From Acidobacteriota bacterium (GTDB lineage: Bacteria > Acidobacteriota > JAAYUB01): a DNA stretch of 62,253 bases. The stretch is from NCBI GenBank assembly GCA_012517875.1, contig JAAYUB010000139.1, forward strand, positions 1 through 62,253, given 5' to 3'. The translations under genes and the position numbers were made by a program. The notes under the pieces were generated by a model. The model worked only from the letters and a program-made list of their open reading frames with translations, was not told the origin of the DNA and searched no databases. Positions 1-8,327 of the stretch are shown piece by piece. Positions within the stretch are counted from its first letter, which is position 1; each line of letters begins with the position of its first letter.

Positions 1-1276
1 CCGCTCCGGACGGGCCGCCGGCGGGCGGGCGGACGGCGGCGGTCTTGCGGACCGCCTGCTGCGCCGCCTGCTGGGCGCGGACCATCTGCTCCTCGCGGCT
101 CTCGCCTTCCATGGCCGCGACCTGGACGGCAAACCCTTCGTCCAGGCTGTCCTGGCCTACCGTGACCACCTTCTCCCCCGGCTGCAGGCCGCTGGTTACC
201 TCCACCCACGGCTCCTCGGTGAAGCCCAGGGTGACCTTGCGCTTCTGCACCTTGTCTCCCTCGCCGATGATGAAGACCCAATCCTCCTCTTTCTCGTGCC
301 AGATCGCCTTGCGGTAGATGCGCACCACGTCCTGGTGCACCGAGGTGGTCAGGTAGACGTTGACGAACATGCCCGGTTTGAGCTGCCGGGAGGCGTCGCG
401 GATCTCGACGGTCACCTTGCCGGTGCCGGTGGCGGCGTCGATGGTTGGGCTGATGAGCTTGACGGTGCCGAAGAAGCGCTTGTCGGGCAGCGATTCGGGC
501 TCGATACGGGCACTGAGCCCCTCGCGGAGCCGGTGCAGCTCGGTCTCGGGGACAAACACCCGGGCCAGCAGCAGGTTCAGGTCGGCCATCGCGGCGATCT
601 TGTCATTGGCCTTGACCATGTCGCCCGTTTCCACCAGCCGCTCGCTCACGACGCCGTCGATGGGCGAGAGGATTTCGGTGTTTTCGAGCTGGATCTTGGC
701 GGCGGCGTAACGTTCCCGCGCCACCTTCAGTTCGAACTCCGCGTTCTCCAGGGCCAGTTGGGAGTAGTCGTCGTCCAGTTTGGACTTTTCATACTCTTGG
801 GTGCTGACCAACTTCTCCCGGAAGAGCTCCTCGTTGCGTTTGTAATCGCTGGCGGCCTGCTCCTTGCGCACCTTCGCCTGTGACAGGGCGATCTCGGCCT
901 GGCTGACGGCCAGGGCGTTCTGGTTGTACGTGTTGCGGATCTCCCGGTCATCCAGCTTGATGAGCACCTTGCCGGCGGCGACGTAGTCGCCTTCCTCGAA
1001 GTTGACGCTGGCGGCGATGCCGGTCGCCTTGGAGAAGACGTCGACGCTGCGGACGGCGTCCAGCGTGGTGGAGGCCATGATGAAGGTGGCCACGTCGCCG
1101 CGGTCGGCCAGCTGCGCCTTGACCGAGACCGTGGGGCCGGCGCCGCCGGGCCGAATGCCGTTGGCGCCGCTGGGGCGGCCGTTGGTGCCGTTGGCGGCCG
1201 GATTGCCACACCCGGCGGCGAGCAGGGCCAGAGCGGCCAGACCGACAATCGAAATGTGACGAAGCGCGTGTTTCAT
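1..1276 (-). CDS. RND efflux periplasmic adaptor lipoprotein (HlyD/AcrA family), partial
   Basis: The membrane-fusion subunit of a tripartite RND efflux pump, linking the inner-membrane pump to the outer-membrane channel. The reading frame opens at ATG 1276 and stays open to the left edge, giving about 425 residues without a stop, so the C-terminus is outside the window. The N-terminus is a lipoprotein signal with lipobox LAAGC (Cys23), followed by a Gly/Asn/Pro-rich linker. Then come the lipoyl/barrel half (VNFEEGDYVAAGKVLIKLDD), a helical hairpin rich in Ala, Gln and Glu, the second lipoyl half (ENTEILSPIDGVVSER) and the beta-barrel (GLQPGEKVVTVGQ). The visible end is Gln/Ala-rich. The ribosome site is weak. 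A pump gene would be expected to the left. Substrate cannot be inferred. Family assignment is firm. Confidence 0.87.
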   Translation of the reverse strand, partial: MKHALRHISIVGLAALALLAAGCGNPAANGTNGRPSGANGIRPGGAGPTVSVKAQLADRGDVATFIMASTTLDAVRSVDVFSKATGIAASVNFEEGDYVAAGKVLIKLDDREIRNTYNQNALAVSQAEIALSQAKVRKEQAASDYKRNEELFREKLVSTQEYEKSKLDDDYSQLALENAEFELKVARERYAAAKIQLENTEILSPIDGVVSERLVETGDMVKANDKIAAMADLNLLLARVFVPETELHRLREGLSARIEPESLPDKRFFGTVKLISPTIDAATGTGKVTVEIRDASRQLKPGMFVNVYLTTSVHQDVVRIYRKAIWHEKEEDWVFIIGEGDKVQKRKVTLGFTEEPWVEVTSGLQPGEKVVTVGQDSLDEGFAVQVAAMEGESREEQMVRAQQAAQQAVRKTAAVRPPAGGPSGA

Positions 1277-1595
1277 GATTTTAAAACCCGTTTATGGAAT
1301 GCGAACTGCTTTCTACGCCGGTCAATGTGGAAAGTTGCAGCACCGGACAGATTCAATCCCGAATGTGTGTCCGGGATCACATGTGGAAAGATCAAGATGC
1401 GCAAAGTGCGGCCGCAGGTTCTGAAAATCCGTCGGCATCCGTCGACCGCCGCCGAGGCCCAGCGGGCGCCCGTGCAACTTTCGGGTGATTGGGAGTCCGT
1501 TCCCCCGCCGGTCGTGGCTCCAAGACATGTTCAACCCCGGACGGTCCTTTTGGTTTCTAAAAAACTGCCCGGCGTGCGATGACAGGGTCGGCCGG
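1277..1595. other. Intergenic gap between porin and efflux adaptor genes
   Basis: A 319-bp stretch between two minus-strand genes. I see no convincing gene: the open frames here are short and continue from shadows of the neighbours. It presumably carries the promoter of the efflux adaptor gene, but I could not find a well-spaced -35/-10 pair, nor a clear terminator for the porin gene. Confidence 0.5.
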
Positions 1596-2870
1596 TCAGA
1601 AACTGGCCTCCAGGTTGAATTGGAGTCTGTTCCAGCGGTCGGAGCCCGACACGTTGTCGGTGATGTAGAGGGTCGGCCCGAAGGTGATGCGATCCTGGAA
1701 GTTGTACTTGAACGTAAGCTGAGAACCCTGCCGGTTGGCGTTGCCGAAGTCGCTGTCCACGTAAGCGCCCGCCAGGGCGTTGGCGTCGATGTGGGTGTAG
1801 CGGTAGAACAGGGACCATTGGCCGGTTTTCCGGTTCTGACCGATTTGGCCGCCCAGGCTCCAGGCGGTATTTTCGTCCGCGTGGGGTCCCTTGGCGCCGA
1901 CATTGACGCCGTAGTCCGCGAAGGCCATCAGCGGATGCCGCCACCCCGTGTAATCGATCTGGACCAGGGCGTTGACAATGTTGAAATCGCCGGCGTCCAG
2001 CACGGTCGCGCCGTCGACGACGGTGGTGAAATTGCCTTTCGCGTACTTGAAGTTGGCGGCGTAGTTGTGAAAGTCGTAAAAACTGACGGCGCCGGCGAGC
2101 TGTACGGGGCCGGTGTCATACTTCAGGCCGCCCTGGTAGGCCAGCATGAAGGCGTCCTCCCCGTCGCTGACTTCGCGGATGACCGTCTGGCCCAGGGTGG
2201 CGAACACCTCGACCGGGTCGGCGGCGAAGCGGAACTGTTCGTAAAAACCTTCCGGATTGACATCGGTGTCCCAGACCATGGGGGTGGACATCCAGGGATT
2301 CTGAAATTTGCCGCCGGCGAGCGTGACGTGCCGGCCGAATTCCGGCGGCGTCCAGGCAAGGTAAGCCTGATCGAGCCAGATGCCCTTGCCGTCGAAACTG
2401 TCGGTGAATGTCTGGTTGGTGGAGATCGCATCGGCGCCGAAATCCCAGCCGGGCACTGCCTTGGCCATCCCGGAAGCCAGCCGGAAGACGCTCTTGACGC
2501 CATGGCCCAGATCGGCTTCGACCTTCACGCGGGCACGGAGACGGAAGGCTTGGCGGTCGGCCGTGGCGTCCTCGTCGAAGAAGATGCTGTCGTATCGCAG
2601 GCGCGAATCGCCGCTGAATGTGATCCGGGACAGACCGTGGGCCGCCAGTTCCTTCGCCGCTTCGGCTCGGGCAGTCTCCGGAGCGGCCGGCGGCTGGCCG
2701 GCCGCCTGCTGCCGCACCTCCGCCTTCAACTGGTCCAGCATGGCCTGCTGGGCGGCGAGCTGCTGCTCCAACTGCCGGATCCGTTCCTCCAGGGCAGCGG
2801 TGTCCGCTCGGAGGACGGGGCCGATGGCGACGGCGAGCGCCAGGATGAGAGTCCAACGCGCTGTTTTCAT
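1596..2870 (-). CDS. Putative outer-membrane porin
   Basis: A 424-residue exported protein. It starts with a signal peptide ending near the ALA-RAD junction (about residues 1-22), followed by a short heptad coiled coil (residues about 25-60, rich in Leu, Gln, Glu, Ala), as in trimeric porins anchored to peptidoglycan. The rest alternates aromatic and polar residues in short strands (RLRARVKVEADLG, FYRYTHIDANALAG, GRHVTLAGGKFQNPW) and ends in Phe (NLEASF), the usual outer-membrane beta-barrel C-terminus. This pattern fits the 'putative porin' family (Porin_5-like). It likely forms a passive channel; the substrate is unknown. It reads away from the symporter gene and lies 319 bp upstream of the efflux adaptor. 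The first ATG is used because it begins the signal peptide. Confidence 0.8.
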   Translation of the reverse strand: MKTARWTLILALAVAIGPVLRADTAALEERIRQLEQQLAAQQAMLDQLKAEVRQQAAGQPPAAPETARAEAAKELAAHGLSRITFSGDSRLRYDSIFFDEDATADRQAFRLRARVKVEADLGHGVKSVFRLASGMAKAVPGWDFGADAISTNQTFTDSFDGKGIWLDQAYLAWTPPEFGRHVTLAGGKFQNPWMSTPMVWDTDVNPEGFYEQFRFAADPVEVFATLGQTVIREVSDGEDAFMLAYQGGLKYDTGPVQLAGAVSFYDFHNYAANFKYAKGNFTTVVDGATVLDAGDFNIVNALVQIDYTGWRHPLMAFADYGVNVGAKGPHADENTAWSLGGQIGQNRKTGQWSLFYRYTHIDANALAGAYVDSDFGNANRQGSQLTFKYNFQDRITFGPTLYITDNVSGSDRWNRLQFNLEASF

Positions 2871-2949
2871 GGGATGGCTCCTTCGTCGGGCTGTTCCCCA
2901 CGGATCGGGAAACGGCTACAGCCGGAAATTAACGTTCGGTTCAGATCAT

Positions 2950-2978
2950 GTTAAAACAGCCGCCACCCATCCGGTCAA
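2950..2978 (-). promoter_or_regulatory. Candidate sigma-70 promoter for the porin gene
   Basis: On the minus strand TTGACC (2978-2973) and TTTAAC (2955-2950) are separated by 17 nt. The -35 is good and the -10 only fair. It leaves a leader of about 75 nt before the porin ATG and faces away from the symporter promoter. Confidence 0.35.
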
Positions 2979-3022
2979 CTGTTTTGAAGAGGCGGGATGG
3001 ACGGAGAGACCGGCGGAGGGGA

Positions 3023-3051
3023 TTGCCTTCGGCGGGCGATTCCGGTACATT
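3023..3051 (+). promoter_or_regulatory. Candidate sigma-70 promoter for the symporter gene
   Basis: TTGCCT (3023-3028), a 17-nt spacer and TACATT (3046-3051) lie 36 bp before the symporter ATG, with a ribosome site AAAGGAG in between. Spacing is ideal. Confidence 0.5.
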
Positions 3052-3087
3052 GGGCCCATTCTGTCCCCGTCCAAAGGAGCGCTGAAG

Positions 3088-4515
3088 ATGGTCTGGATTT
3101 TTCTCGGCTACCTGGTACTGACTCTGGTGTTGGGCCTGTGGCAGGCCACGCGCACGAAATCGCAGGCGGATTTCGTTTTGGGCGGCTCCAAGCTGCCCGG
3201 CTGGATGCTGGCGCTGTCGGAGCGGGCCACCGGCGAATCGGCCTGGCTGCTGCTCGGATTCACCGGCCTGGTGTTCGCCAAGGGGCTGTCGGCGATCTGG
3301 GTGGGAGTGGGCTGTCTCACGGGGATCAGCACCGCCTGGCTCGTGCTGGCAGCCAGGTTTCGGTCGGAATCGGAGCGGTACCGGGCCATGACCATGCCCG
3401 AGTACTTCTCGGCCAAATTCCCCGACAAGGCGAACACCATCCGGTTGCTGTCGACGCTCATCATCGTCTTCTTTTTCGTGTTCTACGTGGGCGCGCAATT
3501 CGCCGGGGCGGGCAAGACCATCCAGACCACCTTCGGGCTGGAGCCCCTCTACGGGCAGATCATCTGCGCGGCCGTCATCCTGCTCTACGCCACCATCGGC
3601 GGATTCATCAGCGTGGTGGCCGTGGACGTCTTCCAGTCCGTCCTGATGATCATCACCCTGATCGTGACGCCGGTGGTGCTGCTCGTCCAGGTGGCCGGCC
3701 AGGGGCTGAGCATCCCGGCTGCGCTGGTCGAAGCCGGTGCGGGCATGGATTCGTGGACCGGCGGCCTGGCCGGCTTCGCCGGCGGGCTCATCATCTTCAA
3801 CCATTTCGCCTGGTTCTTCGGCTACCTGGGCGGCCAGCCCCAGCTCAACGCCCGTTTCATGGGTATGCGGGACGACCGCCAGGTGCGAATCGGCCGGAAC
3901 ATTGCCATCACCTGGACGGTGCTGGCATACGCCGGAGCGGCGGGCATCGGCCTGGGGGCGCTGACCCTGTTCGGGCGCCAGGCGGTGCCCGACGCCGAGA
4001 TGGTTCTGCCCTACGTGCTCACCACGATGTTCCCCTGGTGGCTGGCCGGCGTGCTGCTCGCCGGCGCGGTGGCGGCCATGGTGTCCACGGCCGAGAGTAT
4101 GCTCATCGTCGCCGGCACATCCATCAGCCAGGATGTCTATCAGGGCATTGTCCGAAGAGGGCGGGCGCCCGACCGCACGGTGCTGATGGTGTCGCGCGCG
4201 GCGACGCTGGCGGTGGGCATACTGGGACTGGTGATGGCCCTGACGACGGAAAAGCTGATCTACACCATCGTGTCCTACGCCTGGGCCGGGATCGGTTGCT
4301 CGTTCGCGCCGGCGGTGCTGCTGTCGTTTTACTGGGACCGCTTCCGCGGCGCCGGCGTGGTGACCGCGCTGGTCGCCGGCCTGGTGACCACGGTGGTCTG
4401 GATCGCCACCGGCCTGGACGCGTCCGTCACGGCCATGGGTGTCACCTTCGCCGTCGCCATGGCTGCGGCGATACTGGTCACCTTGGCCCGGCCGGCCGAA
4501 TCAGCCGGTCATTGA
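3088..4515 (+). CDS. Sodium:solute symporter family (SSS) transporter
   Basis: A 475-residue integral membrane protein that couples substrate uptake to sodium entry. About 13 hydrophobic segments cover the whole chain. Family signatures are the early FVLGGSKLPGWMLALS segment, the ATGESAWLLLGFTG stretch (the sodium/substrate site region of PutP-type carriers) and ISVVAVDVFQSVLM, matching the conserved 'GG..V..TD..Q' block. It most resembles sodium/proline symporters, but the substrate cannot be fixed from sequence. The frame is open much further upstream (from 2380), but ATG 3088 is chosen because AAAGGAG sits 8 nt before it and the protein starts directly in the first membrane helix. It is divergent from the porin and convergent with the zinc-ribbon gene. 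Confidence 0.88.
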   Translation: MVWIFLGYLVLTLVLGLWQATRTKSQADFVLGGSKLPGWMLALSERATGESAWLLLGFTGLVFAKGLSAIWVGVGCLTGISTAWLVLAARFRSESERYRAMTMPEYFSAKFPDKANTIRLLSTLIIVFFFVFYVGAQFAGAGKTIQTTFGLEPLYGQIICAAVILLYATIGGFISVVAVDVFQSVLMIITLIVTPVVLLVQVAGQGLSIPAALVEAGAGMDSWTGGLAGFAGGLIIFNHFAWFFGYLGGQPQLNARFMGMRDDRQVRIGRNIAITWTVLAYAGAAGIGLGALTLFGRQAVPDAEMVLPYVLTTMFPWWLAGVLLAGAVAAMVSTAESMLIVAGTSISQDVYQGIVRRGRAPDRTVLMVSRAATLAVGILGLVMALTTEKLIYTIVSYAWAGIGCSFAPAVLLSFYWDRFRGAGVVTALVAGLVTTVVWIATGLDASVTAMGVTFAVAMAAAILVTLARPAESAGH

Positions 4516-4526
4516 TGGGGAACCAG

Positions 4527-4545
4527 CCTCGAGTCCCGAGCCTCG
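4527..4545 (+). repeat. Convergent-gap 19-bp repeat, copy A
   Basis: CCTCGAGTCCCGAGCCTCG, one mismatch from the consensus CCTCGAGTCTCGAGCCTCG shared with copies at 15750-15768 and 40863-40881. It lies 11 bp after the symporter stop, in the 63-bp gap between convergent genes. Confidence 0.6.
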
Positions 4546-4578
4546 CGCCATGTCGCATCATGGTGGGTTCGGCGAATA

Positions 4579-4995
4579 TCAGATCTTGAACAAATCGTCG
4601 AATGCCTTGCGGGCGTCGTTGACGGGCCCCTCTTTCCGCTCCTCCACAACTTTCTCGAAGAGGATTTTGGGCCGGAACTGCAGACACTCGTTGCGGACGT
4701 TCTTGCCGTCGATCCGCCGCGTCACCGGCTGCATGCACTCGTTGGGGGCGCCGGGGTCGAAAAACTTGCAATTGCGGCAGGTGCGCAGGTCGGCGTTGCA
4801 GCTGCGGCAGGTGTCGGTGGGCTTCAGCTCGTCCATGAACTGGACGTTGGCGGAGCACTCGGTGCAGCGGATGGTCCGCCGGTAGCGCGTCTCCACCCGG
4901 CCGCGGACGTGGTCGCCGTTACCGGCGGGGCGCGGGCGGGCCGGCCGTTCGGAATCGCCGTCCTGATAGCCCTTTTGCTTGTACTTGCGGCTCAT
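4579..4995 (-). CDS. Small zinc-ribbon protein of unknown function
   Basis: A 138-residue soluble protein I cannot assign to a named family. The first 45 residues are charged and probably disordered (Lys, Arg, Asp, Gly-rich). The core holds ordered cysteine pairs: CTEC, CRSC, CRNC, then two single Cys (NECMQ and NECLQ), enough for one or two zinc sites. The C-terminus is helical and charged (EKVVEERKEGPVNDA). The start at ATG 4995 is preferred over ATG 5007, because GGAGG lies 5 nt before it. There is no signal peptide or membrane segment, so it should be cytoplasmic. The CxxC pattern suggests binding to nucleic acid or to another protein, but that is only inference. It is a single gene, divergent from the DUF1460 gene. 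Confidence 0.75.
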   Translation of the reverse strand: MSRKYKQKGYQDGDSERPARPRPAGNGDHVRGRVETRYRRTIRCTECSANVQFMDELKPTDTCRSCNADLRTCRNCKFFDPGAPNECMQPVTRRIDGKNVRNECLQFRPKILFEKVVEERKEGPVNDARKAFDDLFKI

Positions 4996-5091
4996 GCGAG
5001 CCTCCATGGAAAGAATAATCCCGTCCGGAGGGGGCGGTCGCGTTCGTCAACCTCACCATTGGAAACGAGCGGGCGGGGTCCAGGAAACATC

Positions 5092-5097
5092 ATTATA
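5092..5097 (-). promoter_or_regulatory. Possible -10 box upstream of the zinc-ribbon gene
   Basis: A perfect TATAAT on the minus strand, about 97 bp before the zinc-ribbon start. TTGACT occurs upstream, but with only 13 nt spacing, so the -35 is unresolved. Confidence 0.3.
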
Positions 5098-5167
5098 CAC
5101 GAAACGACCGAGTCAAGAAAAGTGTTAGAATGGGGATACCCGGCGAAGGCCGGGGGCGCAATCCAAA

Positions 5168-5920
5168 ATGAATACCGGGACTTGGAACATCCGGACAGAC
5201 TATGAACCGGAGCGACTGGCAACGCTGCTGGCCGCCGCACCGGCGGAGCGGCCTTGCGGCGAGCGGATCCGCCGGTTGTGCGCCGCGCTGGCGGGCGCGC
5301 CGTATCGCACCGCGCCGCTCGGCGGCGGGCCGGGACAGCCCGAGGTGCTCACCGTCTCGCTGGACGCCTTCGACTGCGTGACGTTCCTCGAGACGGTCAT
5401 GGCGCTGGCGCGGTCGGCGGACGAGGCGGAGTTCCTCGACCACCTGCGGCTCATCCGCTACTCGGGCGGCCGGGTGGCGTGGGCGTCGCGCCGGCACTAT
5501 ATGTCCCGCTGGCTCGAGGAGAACGCGGCCGAGGGCCGTGTTGCGCCGCTGCCGCATCCGGCGGGACGGACGCCGCGGGAATGGACGCGGCACCTGGCGG
5601 TAGTGCCGGGCCTGCCGCCGGCGACTGCCGCCGTGCGGGGCTGGCCCAAGCAGGCCGTCGCCACCTTCCGCCGCGTGGTGTGCGACGGCGACTTGGCATG
5701 CTTCGTCTCCACCCGCCGCGGGCTCGACTATTTCCACGTTGGCATTCTCTTGGCCGAGGCCGGTGGGCCCATGCTGGTGCACGCGGCTCGCTCGGCGGGC
5801 GGCGTCGCGCGGACGCCCCTGGCCACGTTCCTGGCGGCGAACCGAATGAGCGGCGTGACCCTGGCCCGGCCGTGGCCCGAGCTGCCGCGGCCGGCGGAAC
5901 CGAACGGAGGGACGGTATGA
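5168..5920 (+). CDS. DUF1460 family protein (amidase-like, NlpC/P60-type fold)
   Basis: A 250-residue protein matching DUF1460, a family with a papain-like cysteine hydrolase fold seen in cell-wall amidases. The hallmark SLDAFDCVTFLETVMALA is present, with probable nucleophile Cys70, and a later DYFHVGIL block supplies the likely catalytic His190. In studied members the reaction is cleavage of an N-acetylmuramoyl-alanine amide bond or a related envelope amide. No clear signal peptide is visible from ATG 5168, which is unusual for a wall enzyme and may mean cytoplasmic recycling or a missed upstream start. The last codon overlaps the glycosyltransferase start (ATGA at 5917-5920), so the two are translationally coupled. 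Confidence 0.8.
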   Translation: MNTGTWNIRTDYEPERLATLLAAAPAERPCGERIRRLCAALAGAPYRTAPLGGGPGQPEVLTVSLDAFDCVTFLETVMALARSADEAEFLDHLRLIRYSGGRVAWASRRHYMSRWLEENAAEGRVAPLPHPAGRTPREWTRHLAVVPGLPPATAAVRGWPKQAVATFRRVVCDGDLACFVSTRRGLDYFHVGILLAEAGGPMLVHAARSAGGVARTPLATFLAANRMSGVTLARPWPELPRPAEPNGGTV

Positions 5921-7395
5921 ACCGGTGGACGGTGGCCATCCGGGTGGACGATCCGGCCGCCGCGGCGGCGGCCGCCGCCGCGTGGGCGGAGCGGGAGTGG
6001 GTGGCCCGCGTGGCGCTCCTGGTCCCGGTTGAGGCCGCGGAGAGCCTGCCGCCCGGCGTGCCGGCGGACGTCCGGCGGGTACCGGCTTTCCTCCCGGGCC
6101 GGGAACTCGAGCGGCTCATCAGCGACATGGCCGGCGAGTACCTGGCGCTGGTGGAGGAGCCGGTGGCCGCGGCCCCGGAAGCCGGCTTCCCGGAGCGGCT
6201 CGTGGCCGCGTTCGAGCATCTGGGCGCCGGGTGCCTGTACAGCCACTGGCGGCGCGAAGCGCCCGACGGCGCCGTGGAAACGGTTTTCGCACCGCCGTTC
6301 CAACCCGGTTCAGCCCGTGACACCTTCCCCTGGGGGCCGCTGACGGCCTGGCGGCGCAAGGCGGTCGCGGCCGCACTCGACGCCGAGGGGCCGCTCGCTC
6401 CCACGCGCTGGTCCGGTCTGGCGGAGCTGCGCCTGCGCCTGGCCCGCGCCGGCGCCGTCGCCCGCGTGCCGGAGCCGCTGTACCGCGTGCGGCCGCCGGC
6501 CGGCCCCTCGACCGACCGTCACTTCGAGTACCTGATGCACGAGCACCGGGACCGCCAGGCGGAACTGGAAACGGTGTTCACGGAGCACCTGCGCCGCACC
6601 GGCGCCTGGCTGCCGCCGCCGGCGGCGCCGTTGCCACCCACCGGGGAATTCCCGGTGCTCGCGAGCGTGGTGATCCCGGTGCGGAACCGGGCACGGACCA
6701 TCGGCGAGGCGGTCGAAAGCGCCGCGAGCCAACGGGTGGACTTCCCCTTCAACGTCCTGGTGGTGGACAACCACTCCACCGACGGCACCGGCGCCGTCGT
6801 GGAGGCGGCGCGGCGGCGCCACGCCTACGTCCACCGGCTGGTCCCGCCGCTCCCCGGCCGGGGCATCGGCGGCTGCTGGGGGCTGGCGGTCGAGTCGCCG
6901 CTCTGCGGGCGCTACGCGGTGCAACTCGACTCCGACGACCTCTACGCCGGGCCCGACACGCTGCAGCGCATGGTGGAAGGCCTCCGCGCCGGCGGCGCCG
7001 CGCTTGCCGTGGGGAGCTACCGGCTGGTGGACCGCGACCTCAACGAACTGCCGCCGGGTGTCATCGACCACCGCGAGTGGACGCCCGCCAACGGCCACAA
7101 CAACCTGCTCCGGGTGGAGGGGATCGGCGCGCCGCGGGCGTACCACGTGCCGGCGCTCCGCCGCGTGGGCTTCCCCGACGTGAGCTACGGCGAGGACTAC
7201 GCCGCCGCCCTTGGCCTGAGCCGCATCTGGCCGGTGGCCCGGATCTTCGAGCCGGTGTACCTGTGCCGCCGCTGGGAGGGGAACACCGACAGCGGCCTCA
7301 CCAGCCTCCAGCAGGCGCTTCATCACGAGTACAAAGATTATGTACGCACTTTGGAGCTCGCCGCAAGGCGGAAGATGGCGGGAAGTGAAGAGTGA
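5917..7395 (+). CDS. Family 2 glycosyltransferase
   Basis: A 492-residue protein. Residues 1-240 form a little-conserved Ala/Arg-rich N-terminal region that itself looks like a degraded GT-A domain. From residue about 251 a complete GT2 domain follows: SVVIPVRNRARTIGEAVES, the nucleotide-binding VLVVDNHSTDGT, and LDSDDLY with the DxD-type metal site starting at Asp338. A later YGEDYAAAL may contain the catalytic acidic residue. It transfers a sugar from an activated nucleotide donor; donor and acceptor are unknown. Start ATG 5917 has GGAGG 6 nt upstream and overlaps the stop of the DUF1460 gene, so both are in one operon. The stop codon lies inside a 7-nt tandem repeat, so the last few residues may be recently altered. 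Confidence 0.85.
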   Translation: MNRWTVAIRVDDPAAAAAAAAAWAEREWVARVALLVPVEAAESLPPGVPADVRRVPAFLPGRELERLISDMAGEYLALVEEPVAAAPEAGFPERLVAAFEHLGAGCLYSHWRREAPDGAVETVFAPPFQPGSARDTFPWGPLTAWRRKAVAAALDAEGPLAPTRWSGLAELRLRLARAGAVARVPEPLYRVRPPAGPSTDRHFEYLMHEHRDRQAELETVFTEHLRRTGAWLPPPAAPLPPTGEFPVLASVVIPVRNRARTIGEAVESAASQRVDFPFNVLVVDNHSTDGTGAVVEAARRRHAYVHRLVPPLPGRGIGGCWGLAVESPLCGRYAVQLDSDDLYAGPDTLQRMVEGLRAGGAALAVGSYRLVDRDLNELPPGVIDHREWTPANGHNNLLRVEGIGAPRAYHVPALRRVGFPDVSYGEDYAAALGLSRIWPVARIFEPVYLCRRWEGNTDSGLTSLQQALHHEYKDYVRTLELAARRKMAGSEE

Positions 7396-7412
7396 GCAGT
7401 GACCAGTGAGGG
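7385..7412 (+). repeat. Four-unit 7-nt tandem microrepeat (GTGA + 3 nt)
   Basis: Four back-to-back heptamers: GTGAAGA, GTGAGCA, GTGACCA, GTGAGGG. The glycosyltransferase stop codon (7393-7395) lies in the second unit, so the repeat spans the gene end. A purine-rich stretch follows. Confidence 0.6.
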
Positions 7413-7457
7413 ACGAGGAGGATGGGAGGGAGTAAGAGATTGGGACGTTCTGCCCGA

Positions 7458-7478
7458 GTTCATTCAAATCAAATGAAC
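7458..7478. promoter_or_regulatory. Perfect palindrome, possible operator
   Basis: GTTCATT and AATGAAC are exact inverted repeats separated by CAAATCA, 26 bp before the DUF3667 remnant. The AT-rich composition stands out from the flanks. It could be an operator; it has no U-run and is not a terminator. Confidence 0.35.
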
Positions 7479-7503
7479 AAACTGTCACATCGGTAGGCCG
7501 AAG

Positions 7504-8324
7504 ATGGACATGCGCCAGGAAGCGACCTCTGAAATCGATGCCGTTACCTGTCTCAACTGCAAGGCGGCGGCTGTGGGGCAGGCGTGCCAGGCATGCGGCC
7601 AGAAGAGAATCCCCCCAGACGCGACGAGCCTGCGCCATGTCGCGGGCACGCTGGTGGCGGAGACGCAGGAGCTGGACGGCAGGCTGCCCCGGACCTTGCT
7701 GAACCTCCTCTTTCACCTCGGCCGGCTCACCGTGGACTGCCTGGACGGTCGGCGGCAGCGCCACATCCGGCCTATCCCCCTGTGCCTGGCGCGTCGGGCG
7801 CATTTCTTTTCCTCAACCACGATGAGCCGGTCAATCTGGCCAGGCTGGTTTCCCATCAGCCGGCGGACAGCCAGCTCCTGCAACTTGTGGACGGGTAGGC
7901 CCGGGACCCCGGCCAAACCCGGCAGCAGTTCGTGGCCGAGCGGGATCCGCGCTACGTGGAGGCCCACAAGTCGGCCAGCACGGTCCTGGACCTGGGGCGC
8001 CTGGGTCCCGCCATGTTCCTGCTCTACCGACGCCGCCGGCTCTTCACGGCGCAGCACCTGGTGATGACCCTGCACATCAACAGCTTCGGCTGCCTGCTTG
8101 GACTGATGCCGCTGGCGGTCATGTCCACCAGCAGCGGTGAGTCGATCCCCGTCACCCTGTTGTTCATGGCGGTCTATTTGGGCTATATCTACCTGGCGCT
8201 CCGCCGAGTCCGCGGGCAGGGGCAAGGGATCACCGCGATCAGGCTGTTCACGCTGATTGTCCTGAACCTGGTCGCCGCGATCGTTGGCACTGCCGGCGCC
8301 ATGATCGATGCCCTGTTCAGTTGA
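7504..8324 (+). pseudogene. Decayed DUF3667 membrane-protein gene (frameshift plus amber stop)
   Basis: The first frame from ATG 7504 encodes the DUF3667 N-terminus: a zinc ribbon (CLNC, CQACGQKR), then DGRLPRTLLNLLFHLGRL and CLDGRRQRHIRPIPL, as expected for the family. Near 7790 similarity moves to another frame (ASGAFLFLNHDEPVNLARL), consistent with one missing base. That frame meets TAG at 7896-7898, yet beyond it the same frame continues the family: an RQQFVAERDP region, HLVMTLHINSFGCLLGLMPL and two further membrane helices to the stop at 8324. So two independent lesions interrupt one gene. A sequencing error could explain one but hardly both. Intact members are polytopic membrane proteins of unknown function. 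Confidence 0.7.
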
Positions 8325-8327
8325 AAT

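Noticed and set aside
2380-3087. Long N-terminal extension of the symporter
   Set aside because: The upstream part of the frame is antisense to the porin gene and contains the predicted promoter; ATG 3088 has a good ribosome site and begins the first helix.
7896-7898. TAG as a pyrrolysine codon in the DUF3667 gene
   Set aside because: A frameshift is also present upstream, and no pyrrolysine genes are seen; decay is simpler.
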